NCBI GenBank assembly: GCA_036245805.1
Contig: BTRK01000004.1
Span: 6,944,001-7,008,000, forward strand
Length of the DNA stretch: 64,000 nt
Direction of reading: 5' to 3'
From: Pristionchus mayeri
Lineage: Eukaryota > Nematoda > Chromadorea > Rhabditida > Neodiplogasteridae
The notes beneath the pieces were generated by a model that saw nothing but the letters and a program-made list of their open reading frames with translations, was not told the origin of the DNA and ran no database searches. The translations under genes were made by a program, and so were the position numbers. Shown piece after piece: positions 22,789 to 34,377 of the stretch. Position 1 is the first letter of the stretch; the number at the start of each line of letters is the position of its first letter.

Positions 22789-25085
22789 ATGATCGTATCC
22801 TTCGCAACTCTATTCGACATCGCTCACCACCTGTTCGTGTTCATAGGAGTTTCAATTAACTCGGTTGCTGTTTTCATAATTGTCCACCATACTCCAGAAT
22901 CATTGAAGGTTAGAACACTGGAAAAATGTATCGACAAATCGATATTTAGAATTATTCGATCATAATTTTGAACACCGCACTGAACGATCTATTTGGAATG
23001 GTATTGCATATTCTGCTCAATGCTCGGTAGCTTTTTCATGATTTTTTACTATCTCAAATTTGCATTACTAGATCAATTAATTAACTAATTATTTAGCTTA
23101 TTCATCAACGGTCTTGCGGTAACGATGATGGCCCACGGTCCTTGCCGGGCTGTCTCCGACTCCCTCTGCACGATCTTCTTCCAGTTCATGCACTTTTCGA
23201 TAATGCATACATGCTCGTTGATTGCGCTCTCGTTCTGGTACAGGTAACGCAGAATTAGATTTCTGTGAACGTTCCTTCGTCCCTTCGTCTCTTCATTTCA
23301 CGCCCTTTCTTGACCAGTCCAGCGATGGTAGGACCATAAAGAAGCCCCACTTATCGGATTCTAGTCAGCATGTATGTTTTGAGGCATCGCACACTTCGTT
23401 GTGAGCATCCACTTGGATGGCTGCATCTGCAAGCCCTAATCCTCCTCTCCTGCCTCCCCACATACCTCAAGCAGTCAGTTGCCCATTTCACCAAAATTTC
23501 CTTCCAATTAGAGGTCGATAAACTTACCGTTATATCTTCATTTCCCAAACTCGTTGGAGTGGCGAAAACCTGAGCAATGAAGTGACGAAGGACCGCTTAT
23601 CGAACTAAAATATCAATCATTCTTCGAATTCGACTACTCTTTTTTAGATACTCTTCAGTTCCATTGTCGAGCCTCGCGAGGTCATGGAGCCGTTCATCAC
23701 TCAGGTCTACGGTGCTGGCCACATCGATGAATACGCGGTTATAGGTGACCAAACTTTGAGTGGATAGATTTCGAAGTTCGATCAGTTCTAAAAATACTTA
23801 CAGCTCCATCGAGAGCAAAATTGTTTAATAGTTGACCCGAATTTCGCTTCTACACTAAATCGCGTTTCCAAAACACACCTTCCTGCCAATGTCTTCATTT
23901 CTCAGGATTTCCTGATGTTACGAACGCTTCAAGTCTGCTAAATTTCACGTATTATATCGGCGCGGGTCCGCTGCTCTATATCTACATATTTTTGAAGAGA
24001 CGAGCGGTAAGATACATGCTAAGAGATGATTGTGAAATGAGCGAATTGCCGTACTGCAGGCGAGATTTGGGCATAAATTTATCATTTATGCAGGTGTTCC
24101 GAATACTCGTGAAAACGCGACAAAGATGAGTGCGATGACAAAAGAGATACACCATTATCTAGTTAAGGTACTTTTTTTTTCAAATTTATGAATTATTCTT
24201 CCCTGTTACACCTCAGGTTCTTTCCATCCATGCCGTTCTTCCCTTATGTCTCATCTTCGGATTCCTTTTCATGTTCCTCCAGATGACCAACTACTACCAC
24301 TCCGTGCAGATCGAAATGATCGAATACACGGTGTGCACTTACTCTACCCATCACAACGATTTTAATAATAGTTCAATTAAACAATACTTATTCACTAGCA
24401 GTGAAATTGCATTGAAATGATTCGCACGAACATTCCAATTCTAATACCACACACACTTTTGTGTATAGGTGTTATGCGAAGATTGAGAGAGATCACTGAA
24501 CACCAGGAATGATGCAGAAATCTTGACGTGAAATTGAATAGAGATGCTCAGGATTTTCAGTCAGGCTGATTGCAGATTGTGGTTTTTCCTGCGGTAGTGA
24601 ATCCAGTGCTCACGCTATACTACGTGAAGCCGTATCGAAGGCGAGCAATTCGTTATTTTGTGCACTTTTTAAACTATATGTGAATACAAGGTTCATTTTT
24701 TTTTAAAATAGGCGAGTAGACCCATTTTTTCCAAAGAAACCGAATATCTACATAAAAGCGCGCTAAAATACGACATATAACAGTTATGCAAAGTCATTCA
24801 AAACAAAAGAATGACCTTGCGACAACACGCGCCACTCCGAATCACCCCGAGCCACACATGTTCACGAAATTGTAATTTGGTTCAAAATGAAATAACTTTT
24901 GCGTAGACCTCATACATCCACCACCAAATTTTAGCTGCGGCTGAATAACATTGATCAGTTTGCCAACCTGTTATCAGAATATTACAGGGTGCTCGCCGAT
25001 CTCATCAAATGGAGACGCTTCCCTATTGGCACGTCTACAAACGTTTCAATTGCCACTTCGAATTTGGACATGACATTACTATGAT
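22789..25085 (+). pseudogene. srd-class (serpentine receptor class D) chemoreceptor, copy A, two 1-bp deletions
   Basis: Exons: 22789-22908, 22950-23026, 23097-23243, 23369-23473, 23648-23744, 23906-24006, 24094-24167, 24217-24330, 24576 to 24683 or spliced to about 24988-25080. Class D signatures are PESLKNYSIIILNTALNDLF across exons 1-2, MMAHGPCRAVSD then LIALSFWYR, and the C-terminal NPVLTLYYVKPYRRRAI. Compared with copy B downstream, exon 4 lacks one base in the run CTCCCCACAT, and exon 7 is 74 instead of 75 bases, putting an early TGA in frame. All splice sites are otherwise intact and phase-consistent. Either a young pseudogene or two sequencing errors; the first lies in a C-run. Confidence 0.8.
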
Positions 25086-25639
25086 AACGTTGGTATCCCA
25101 ATGGCGGATTCGATGAGAAAATACGAGAAAATACATCAAATGATGTCCTTTGCATAATAATCTATACTTGAATTGTGATGCCAATAACGCGATAAAGAAT
25201 TCAAATAATTATTTTTTCACTTGCCCAAGAAATTCTCTTCCTCTTAATTTGTTTTCATGAAACAAATACCAAGTCTTGAATTAATGCAATCATAAAGAAT
25301 TACTCAAACCACACAAAAGAACAAATTATAAATTAGCATTTAGGAATATTTGAGATCACTCACAATCTGTAATAATCTCAGCTATCGTAACAGCATGAGA
25401 AAGTGCAACGCGATAAGTTCATTCGATGTTTGATCATAGCTATGCGATTTTATTTTACACTTTCAATTATGTATGATATTTTATGATAATGAGTTAGAAG
25501 TATTATCTGTGGAAGCGCCGAATTCGGTTATCGATTTAGGAAGTATTCTGAAAAAGGTAATTTTGACCTGATGTGTATTCGCACGAAATATCTGCAGGGA
25601 AATCTGCTGTTGTTTTTTTCCCGATCACCGTTGACTTAA

Positions 25640-25960
25640 ACCACCCAATTCAGGGGGTGGCACAAGGCTTCAAAATGGACGTATCGACTTGCAATTTTCA
25701 GGTTATTATTCCTATGGGTAGGGTATGCTCCAACACAATTTTGTGTCCCTACCTATACATTTTGACCTACCAATTTTGAAAAATTAAACTCAATATCGAA
25801 TGGAATGTTACATATCATTCGAAATAGCACAAAAAGTTATGCATAAATCCATGTTTTCGTAAGAATTGGTGCATGTGCTCACGAGATATCTCATGAAAAG
25901 TGCAAGCAGTTTTCGTGATGGAAGTCAATGATAGGGTAGCTTTGACAGCAGACGTTTTGT
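25640..25960 (+). repeat. solo copy of repeat R (arm of the TTAA-flanked element at 49-53 kb)
   Basis: From GGTGGCACAAGGCTTCAAAA to GCAGTTTTCGTGATGGAAGT this is collinear with 49490-49770 and inverted relative to 52860-53175, including CCTATGGGTAGGGTATGCTC and ATTCGAAATAGCA. It lacks the tRNA-like inner edge seen in those arms. Confidence 0.7.
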
Positions 25961-26400
25961 CTTTTTTCTACATAGTAATAGTTAATAATATTGTAATAAT
26001 GCCATAATTTTTTTATTATGGTAACACCGAAACTTGCAATTCGTCAATTTCCCTATTAGACGCGGTCCGATCGTGCTTAGCATTTTCCAATCCACCATGT
26101 GCCTTCTTATTTCATATTCATGTCGCACGATATAGCACATAATGAAGTCATCATCTAGGATTTTATAGTCTTGGCGTTGTCTTTGTTTTCTTTGAAGTCG
26201 TCAGTACGGATGTGTTTGAAATTGCTCGTGATGTCTGTGGTTTGGTATTTGGTGGCTTTGGTTTTGTCTCTTTTGTGTTCGTCGTTCGCTGTTCTGTCGA
26301 AAACATGTCCATACAAAATTTTAAAAAAACACAGGGGTCAATCACAAATTTAAAAAAAAAAATATAGGGGTCAATCACAATATTTGATTCTAATATTCTA
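25961..26400. other. non-coding, no homologue of srd exons 1-3
   Basis: I searched this stretch for counterparts of the first three srd exons of copy A and found none. It contains A-rich and direct-repeat (GGGGTCAATCACAA, twice) sequence. Confidence 0.4.
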
Positions 26401-26409
26401 ATATTCTCA

Positions 26410-28219
26410 CATTTCCGGCATCGCATTCTACGTTGTAAGCATCCACTTGGCTGGCTCCAGCTACAGGCCCTCATACTCCTCACGTGCCTTCCTCACATAC
26501 CTCAAGTTGTCAGTCATTAATTTTCGGTTTACGAGATCGCCGCCCCTAGCGGGTAGCCTCTTGACGGCCCCTTTAAATATTTACCGACTCATTTCAGATA
26601 ACATTCTTTACTATTGTCGACCCACGGGAGGTCATGGAGCCTTCTATCGCGGAGATTTACGGAGATGGACACTGCGATGAATACTTCGTAATAGGTGAGA
26701 ATTTCATGAGATACACTTGTCTCAAAATTCTCTAACGTCTACCACAACTCTATCAAGATAATGAACCCGACTTTCGAACGCATGTTTCTTAATTCCGTGT
26801 TTATAAACGCAAATTGAGTTCAAATGAAATCAATACACGTCTCGCGCCTTTTTCGCCCTCCTCGGAAAACAATATTTGATTTTTCCAGGCTTTCCCGACA
26901 TAACGTCGCCTTCCTGTCTTTCCAATTTCGTGTATTACATGGGTGCAGGCCCTCTGCTCTACACCTACACATTCCTACAGAGACGAGCGGTAGGCGACGC
27001 TTGCTAGATACATGCTATTTATAATTCGCAACAATTTCTACTCTTCATTACCAATACTCTCCGCTCTGGTTTATTCCAACTAGTGGTCAATCCTGGGTGG
27101 GAGTATAGTTCGTAATTCGGGCCGCAGTCTCTTCGTTTTTACACTATCTCGACCGCTCAATCGGCGAGATATTGCATAGAATGAAGAGATCGCGGCATCG
27201 TTTCTTATCGTAGGAATCGTTGAACCAGCCATAGCTTACTCGTAGTTAGGCCGTATAGCCGTTACGGGGTCCCTCGTAGGCAGACTGATCTCTACTCGCG
27301 ACGGGTTTAGCATGTCTATCCCAGCAAAACAAGTCAAAAAAGTGCGCAGCAGTATTTTACATGTGGTCGTCATTCTACTGGTTAACCACTGATCAGGAAA
27401 CTGACCAACCACTGATTGGCACGAACCCCGCCCCTTCTAACCGGTCAACCACTCGTTGGAAGAAACAAGAGGGTCATCGATAGGGTGTGAATTAGTGTGA
27501 ATTGAAGAGGCGAAGGTCCGTTTATCGGACTATATAATATAAAAAATTTGCGCCAAACTTGTATATTAATGCAGGTGTTCCGGTTGCTCGCTGCAAACGC
27601 TTCAAAGATGAGCTCGAGGACAAGAGAGATGCACCACTATCTAGTAAAGGTACACCAAGATTGATTATTTTATGCTGGCATATATTTCCAACTGGAGATA
27701 TGCTGGCACATATTTTCCTTCCGAGACTCGGTGCCCTAATAAGGGTCCGTCTGATGAATCATGACATAAAAAAGCTCATTTGATGATGAATAGCAATTGA
27801 GAGAATATACGATATTATACTAATATCCTGTTCGAAACAGAGAGACCGTGGCCAGGATTTCGACCCCTAATAACCTGATTTCAGGTCCTGTCTATCCATT
27901 CTGTGCTTCCCTCTTTTATGATGATCTCATTTGTTCTCGTGTTCCTTCAAATGACCAACTACTATCACTCTGTGCAGATCGAAATGCTCGAGTACACGGT
28001 GAGTGCATTACTCAACTATAATAATGAGAATAATAAGCATGTGAACTTTTTTTCCCTATCCACGCACATACTGGGCGACGTCTAGAAATGCCTTATCATG
28101 TACAATCATTATGTTTACAGAGCATCGTCTCTCCTGCCGTAGTAAATCCAGTGCTGACACTCTACTACGTGAAGCCATACCGAAGGCGAGTCATTAGTTA
28201 TATCGCATGTAAATATTAA
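26410..28219 (+). pseudogene. srd-class chemoreceptor, copy B, intact from exon 4 on but without exons 1-3
   Basis: Exons corresponding to copy A exons 4-9: about 26416-26505 (RHRILRCKHPLGWLQLQ...), 26598-26694, 26889-26989, 27575-27649, 27885-27998 and 28121-28219 (NPVLTLYYVKPYRRRV...). Reading frame and phases are continuous throughout, unlike copy A. An alternative last exon lies at about 28491-28619. Homology to copy A stops abruptly at the beginning of exon 4 and no N-terminal exons (TM1-TM3) occur upstream. Intron 6 carries two small MITEs. The copy arose by an incomplete tandem duplication or lost its 5' end later. Confidence 0.75.
27075..27440. repeat. two nested MITEs in srd-B intron 6
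   Basis: The outer copy ends with CTACTGGTTAACCACTGATC and CCAACCACTGATTGG, like the element at 21.96 kb. Inside, 27106-27225 is a diverged family H hairpin (GTCTCTTCGTTTTTACAC, apex GACCGCTCAATCGGCGAG, then GAATGAAGAGATC). A partial end of another H copy (GAAGAGGCGAAGGTCCGTTT) follows at 27504. Confidence 0.55.
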
Positions 28220-28619
28220 TCATTTTCCTGATTTTGTTGGGAACAACATTCCAAACCATAGACTTCTGCCGTTGAACTTAATCTAGCTCCTTTGTTATAT
28301 TTTTGCAACTAGGTCGGATGGTAAAATATAACATTTTTTGCAATAAGGGTGCAGAAGAGTCCTCGATAGTGTGGCAGCATATTATGCAAAACCTAGAGAA
28401 GGGTACTTTTTTGGTTAAGTTCCGACGGTGATCATCCGAAAAACTGCAAAGTTGTTAGTCCCCGGTAAATATAACAGTTTATATTTGCAGGGTTCTCACC
28501 GATCGCATCCCTTGGCTAGCATCTTTTGAATCAGCATCTACTACTGAGATTAGCAAATCGGTTGTCACTTCAAAAAAATCAGTTGACGTAACCGGATGTG
28601 ACGAAATGACGAGGTTCTG

Positions 28620-29302
28620 ACGTCATTACTCGGTCTCTTAGAAATCCCGTCTCTCATTGCCTTTCGTCCAGAATGACTAGCTCAATCCTACCTAGAATGA
28701 CTAGGAATCGGGGATGCTTCACAAAATACTCCCCTAAGTACAAATTATTTGTATTTACTTTTTTTTCCTTGTTAATTGAGCATATACGTGCGAAGGAATA
28801 AAATGATTATAATTGATTGTGTAGTCGATCATTTAAAAAAATCCGCTGGGGATATGAGAAGAACGATCCCCCCCCCCCCACACTGGTCTGCAACGACCGA
28901 CGAATACCGACTTGGGATGGATATTGGAGGAGGACAAATGATCCGTTCATTCTTTCTTCAACTGTGGATGCATCTTCATTGCAGGGCACGAATATTTTAA
29001 AATATCGCTGTTCCATCCCACTTCATACCAAACTTACCGTTTTCGAAAATGACATCCACACTTTCTCTAATCTCACAATCGGCATAAGTAAATGACAAAC
29101 ACACTCTCTCTAATCTCACAATCGGCATAAGATGTATTATTCGAATGAAAAAAAACACTATCTGACTTTACGAAATATTGCTCACAAAGGACAATCATGT
29201 TTCGAATCGGGATACAATTGCTGCATACGTTTCCTGAAGTCTATCATTGCTCGAGCGAAACTGAAAGTTCTGAACTTATTGGATTTTGTCGTTTTTCCTG
29301 GC
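28620..29302. other. intergenic between srd-B and the glycosyltransferase
   Basis: AT-rich with a C-run at 28870. A short direct repeat CACACTCTCTCTAATCTCAC-like unit occurs at about 29055 and 29100. No gene. Confidence 0.4.
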
Positions 29303-32300
29303 TCAACTGCTCATACCAAACCTCGGGCTATTTATCCACATCTTTGATACTTTTCCGACCATGTTGTCCTTATCGTTCACATCTGTGGACACAGTGTGGT
29401 ACACGAATAGATCGGTCAAGGGCAGTAGATGGTAGCCGGCACGACACAGTTCCCAGCGCTGCAATTAGATTCGATTATTAGTTACATAAATTTCTAAGAA
29501 AATTTAGCATGCTGATGAACCAACCAATACGAGGTTGTTGGACATGCGGTATGGAAAATGTTCATCAAACAGTGGCATGTTTCTCAACCCAGCGAGCTCA
29601 AACTCCCAGTATATATGGTACTCGAGCCTGAACACATTCAATTTGAAAAAAATTAAAAAAAAAGTATTTTGAAATTCGCTTCTGAAATCTAAAGGGGGAA
29701 CTCTGTGGAAGGGAACGGTAACGAGTTGGGCAATTGTCACCTCCCCGTTTACCCTCATCGAAACGGAATGAACGAACGAATGAATCAATGCATGAATGAA
29801 GTCATTAATGAACCATTTTAACACTACGATGAATATGATTTAGCTCACATACGGCATGGTAATATTGAATACGCGAGGGTGCTCCATTTCGGGTTCCTCC
29901 ATCCACTTTGATAGCTGTGGCAACGAATGAAATCCCCTCTAAAAATGGGAGAATTGAATATCAATTATCCGTTCAAGAATACAATTTACCCAATCCAATC
30001 TTAATTCGGCCAAATCTCCAGCAGCAATTAGTGACTTTAGATCAGCTTTTGTGAGTTGGTTGTTTCTGAGATATTAGTTTCCCGATACTTTCGGATTTAT
30101 TTTCACCTCAATCTTGATTGCGCTTTGCTCACATCGAAGAATCCGTACACGAGGACATTTTTCGAACCGAGCGGCACGTTTTCTCTGAGCATCGCAAGCA
30201 TTTTCTCGTAGAAACCGGCAGAGAAGAAGAAATCAGCATCGGCGAATACGATGTAGCGAGTAGTTGAGAACTGCACGCGAATGAAAAGAGCGAAAGAGGA
30301 GGCTGCTTACTAGAGTTCGAGAAACGATACCACGGTCTCTTCATTTTAGACACTCTCTCACCGCTCGACCGGTCTAGAGAGTGTGTGAAATGAAGAGACG
30401 AAGGCCCGTTTATCGAACTCTACTGCTTACTAGGGTGGATGAAATGGATCAACGGGTCGCTATTTAGAGAGCCTCGGCGGATCAGAGACGGATGAGACGG
30501 TTAACCGTCCCCTCTGGCAGTCCTACTCTCTCTATTTACTGTGGTGATAGAGACTCTCTCGTCTCTCTCTCCCTCCCCTCACGGATGACCCGTATGAGAG
30601 AGTAAACAAGACGGTTAACCGTGATCCATTTCAGCCACCCTGCAGCTTACCATCCTTGCCACATTTCGAACTGTGTTTATCGGGTACGACGCGAAGTATT
30701 CCAGGTTCGACTTAAATTTCTGATCTCGATTATGCTGAGCGGACTCCTCGCAATTCAGATTCTGAACGATTCGTAGGCCAATTGACATCAGGATAATTAA
30801 TAATTATTTAAAATTTGCATCTTTGAAATACTTTAGAGTCTTTCGAAAATACGTTTCAAGAGTGGATGAGCGATTTCAAAACATTCAAAATCTTTTCGGC
30901 ACCGAATCATCGAACTGTGAAAACATGCTTCAACTGGCACCACACTCACCTGGGCTCTTTCGACCATTGCATGGACAGTAAGGAGATTTGCACCGTCAAC
31001 ATCTTGTGCAGATAATACTGCATTCTCGATCTACAATTTAATGCGATTTCTTTCGATTCCAAATTGTGTTGTCCAACTCGCCTTTTCTGCTACGTAATCC
31101 TCATCAAATCCATCGTGCAACAATACTGCGAGAGAGATTGGTCCCCGCCAATTTGAAAGCTGTATTTCGGAATTTATATCCACTCTACATCGAGCATTCA
31201 CAACAGTGTCTAGGATGTAGGAAAATGATGGACACTGAAGAATCTTAAAAATGCAGAGAGATATTCACCAATTCCGCCAGATACTCTTCATCGAGGACAG
31301 ATGCGCTGATATGAGTGAGCAAGGTGAGATCATCTTCAAAAATCTGAAAAAAGAAGCAAATATGATGAAAGCCGTCACTACGCCGGGTGATCACCGTCGG
31401 ATCATAACTTTCCGGATGATCTGCTAAAAATGGACTTTTCTGTAGAACTTTCGCAGAATTATTTTTGACAGTTAGGGGACCTACTGTGAATATACTTGTG
31501 AGGAAAAGTATACCTTGGTTATCACCCGGAAGGATAACATGCGACGGTGATCATCCGATCTACTGCCGAGAATCCGTTGGTGTATCGTCATGCGGGAGCA
31601 AAGTGAAACATTTGGTGTCGTTTTCCGTACTTTACAACAAAATCAAGCAAATGTTTTTATTTTGTCCCGCTTGACGGTACGCTTCTAGAGACGATTGTAA
31701 TAGAGGCGAAGTGATCATAGTGCACTAACCGTGAGATCGTGCATGCCCGAGTCGGGCACTCTGATCGTCTCCTCTCTATCTGAATTCCCAATACGGCGAA
31801 TGCAAAAACCATTATAGATGATCCATCGAGGGGGTGATAATTCCGTAACCGGCATTTCCGAAAAGTCGATCGGAAATTCACAAATTCATTTTTCAAAACA
31901 TTTTAACAGACTGTAAACGGCATATTAAAAATTTCGAAAACAGTCGATTGCACTTTCTATAATTTTGTTAATATTCGGGAAGCGTAGATGTAAATATTTT
32001 ATAATCACTCCACAAATCCAATTAAAAATGTGAACTGTACGTATTAGTAGTAAGAATACGCACCGGAAGTTGAACATCGCTTTCTCCATTATGAGGATCG
32101 TTATGAGCCGTTGCGGAAATTTCGGTAACGGCATACCATTGCTGCCCCTATGTCAAAATTGAGTCATCTCAGTAAATGTTAAAACATAATTTTGTTCTAA
32201 TCTATATGCAGACTATGCAACATCTGCTGATATGATCCCACGTTCTGTGCTCTCCAGCAGAAATACACGGCACCAAGCATGAGCAGACAAAGAATACGGT

Positions 32301-32406
32301 TTAGGTAATTTCTGAATTAATAATTTTAATTAAAATAAATCCAGTTTTATCACATGGTCACTTGCCTAATTGGCTTGATGAGTTCTACATATCCGTTCCG
32401 AGACAT
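29303..32406 (-). CDS. GT49-family Golgi glycosyltransferase (B4GAT1 / LARGE C-domain / nematode bgnt type), intact
   Basis: About 345 residues in eleven phase-consistent exons. A type II signal anchor (LNRILCLLMLGAVYF) in exon 2 is followed by the stem and the catalytic domain: IFEDDLTLLTHISASVL, YPINTVRNVARM, FSTTRYIVFADADFFFSAGF (DxD-type DAD metal site), LVYGFFDV, MPLFDEHFPYRMSNNL, and CRAGYHLLPLTDLFVYH. The NxxRNVA...D-x-D...DExF series is diagnostic of GT49, which adds glucuronic acid or GlcNAc to glycans in the Golgi. Exon 1 ends AG|GCAAGT, so intron 1 appears to be a GC-AG intron. The boundary of the tenth exon is the least sure. Intron 6 holds two MITEs. The intact frame argues that the gene is functional. 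Confidence 0.85.
30311..30422. mobile_element. hairpin MITE, family H (copy 5), in GT49 intron 6
   Basis: TAGAGTTCGAGAAACGATAC at the left and its counterpart CGTTTATCGAACTCTA at the right enclose the usual stem (GGTCTCTTCATTTTAGACAC) and CCGGTC apex. The ends are fully palindromic, so TA may be the target site. Confidence 0.75.
30432..30641. mobile_element. 210-bp MITE with AGGGTGG ends, in GT49 intron 6
   Basis: AGGGTGGATGAAATGGATCA at the left is matched by the reverse complement of TGATCCATTTCAGCCACCCT at the right. GACGGTTAACCGT occurs near both ends. It lies next to the hairpin MITE in the same intron. Confidence 0.65.
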
Positions 32407-32654
32407 CGCAACGCTCTATGTTGAATGTTTGCGGAAAGGAGATGGATGGGAAATCAAAAACGACGGGAAGTGAAAACAATGCATAAATTAAGTGTTGGCA
32501 AAGAATTACCGGGTATGCGTACCAGCTCCCGAAACAGTGGCTAAAAGTTATGGAAAAGGTCCGGAATGATATGCCATTGATATCCCTCTCAATCGTCATC
32601 AGACGAACTACATCGAACATACGAACAATTTTTCTTGTTGTAGTGACCACTGGC

Positions 32655-32960
32655 CCTATGAACCATAAAGCGCGAGGAGAGGACAGCCGACAACGGGGGC
32701 ATAGGTCAGTGGTTAGAGCATCTATCCATGGATGTGAAGGTCGTCGGTTCGAATCCCGCTGCCTCCATCAGTCTTTTGTGCGCTCCTCTGACATGAGAGA
32801 CTTACAATCTCTACATTGTTATGTTCTTGTTAACTGCCCATTTCTTCATATTGATTATTATTGTACACTGCGATATGCATTTCCATTTCCAGCTTGCCGA
32901 CGTGCCCTTTCTCTAATCACACCATGTCTTCTTTTATATGAATAAAACAATTATTTGTAC
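32655..32960 (+). mobile_element. tRNA-derived SINE (copy 1)
   Basis: A tRNA-like head with A box TAGGTCAGTGG (32703) and perfect B box GGTTCGAATCC (about 32746) begins GGGGGCA and ends TGCCTCC, which can pair as an acceptor stem. The anticodon arm is poor. The head is followed by a body, GCTCCTCTGACATG..., shared with the copy at 62.1 kb, and by an AT-rich end containing AATAAAAC. Two copies with the same head-body junction show that this is a SINE and not a tRNA gene. Confidence 0.65.
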
Positions 32961-33018
32961 TTGCAAAAAAATTGAATGTGAGATAATTCGATATAATACG
33001 TGAATTAGATTGCTGTAG

Positions 33019-33377
33019 TTAATTCGGATGAAGTCATATCAGATGAGCGCTTCGATGCGAGAGTCGATTTCCTTGTCGTCGAAGAGCTAACAGAGGAGCC
33101 TTTCCAAGGGATGCGATCGGTGAGGACACTGCAAGATATAATTTCGGAACATTTTGATCGGATAAACCAATATGACGCCGTTTGCCTAAAAATCGAGCAA
33201 TGTCTGGCACAGAGAAAAAAGGTCGAATTTCTGAAACTTCACTATTGGGGGTTCTCGAGGGTGCTGATGACGATGGGTGTATTCATTTTGCATGTGGAGC
33301 CTTCGGTGAGGCCAGACGACGGCACGTCGAAAACACATTATCGGGATTATCTCTGCGTCCGATATTCCGAAAATTAA
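33019..33377 (+). CDS. possible exon of unknown protein
   Basis: A 119-codon frame opens after a plausible acceptor (TGCTGTAG) and reads SDERFDARVDFLVVEELTEE..., then a helical, charged stretch (IIEHF-like DIISEHFDRINQY). No domain recognised and no adjoining exons found on this strand. Confidence 0.2.
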
Positions 33378-33524
33378 GTGGGTAAGTCTCTAGGGTCAGA
33401 ATTTGATAGCGATCACGCCTATATAATTTATTTTTCTTTATTTATAAAAATGATTTTTTAAATTTTTCTAAAATGTCGGAGAGTAAAAGGTGAAAAATGA
33501 AATTATAATCGATCTGACCGGATT

Positions 33525-33800
33525 TATTTAAGAGACCCTCCACGAGAAAACGTAACAACCGTGCAGGGATCCACGGATGGCTAAAAATTCGATAATTCCC
33601 ATACTTTTTTTCTGAAGTGTAGGCCCCAAGTGCTGATTGACAGCCGCAATAACTAAGACTGGGGGTCGAATTTAAAAATGTTTCAGGTACCTCCCATTTT
33701 TGGGGTCAAAAAAGTCACAGAATTACATGGCATATAGATTTTCAGGTGAATTTTCATTCGTAGAAACCGAATTTCGACATCCGAATGCTGAAAAATGCGA
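33525..33800 (+). repeat. diverged solo copy of the giant palindrome's outer end
   Basis: TTTAAGAGACCCTCCACGAG, then AAAACGTAACAACCGTGCAG, parallels the outer edge at 36857 (TTAAGAGACCGTCCACGAGA). The similarity decays within about 200 bases; CATTTTTGGGGTCAAAAA corresponds to the CCCCAAAAATGAGGGG region. The rest to 34.2 kb is AT-rich without a gene. Confidence 0.5.
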
Positions 33801-34377
33801 AATAAAATATTTTTGGTCGAAAAACACATTTTTTGACCATTTTTTTGCCATTTTCATAAATGTATAAATTCGTGCGCAGATTTCCAATACGATTTTTGGA
33901 ATCTACTCATGAAAATATATATCCTATGAAAAAAGTAGATTTTTAAAAACGATGATTTTTGAGATATGACTCCCCAAACTTCGACTTTCAGTGCAAATTG
34001 TCAAATATGCTTCCGTGCAGAATGCTCAATTTTTGTCGCCTACCTCTCTAAGTGGAAATGAGAAAATGAGAACACTTAGAACAGAGCTACAAAATTTTTA
34101 ATTACATACTAAAATTGTTATTGAAATATTTATTCATGAAAGTTGAACAACAATAAAGTTAGGTGGCTAACCATGTGCATCTTATTTTACCATATTAGGA
34201 GAACACTCTAGACGTTATTTTTTGAAGGTCAACGCTAGTTAACCACGCTTTCTGACTCGGTATGCTATTTTTAAATAAAAGCTTAAAAGCGAAAAGGAGG
34301 GTTTGGGGTGGAAGCAGTTTGAATTGCTGATAAATACATTTCCTTCGCGATATCTGGGGTTGACTTAAATTCGGGAA

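Noticed and set aside
26163..26483. 106-codon minus-strand frame overlapping srd-B exon 4
   Set aside because: Low-complexity Lys/Thr/Pro sequence opposite a recognisable srd exon; a shadow frame.
32697..32770. A functional tRNA gene
   Set aside because: The acceptor stem and boxes look good but the anticodon arm does not fold properly and the T stem has a mismatch. The same head with the same downstream body recurs at 62.1 kb, so it is a SINE head.
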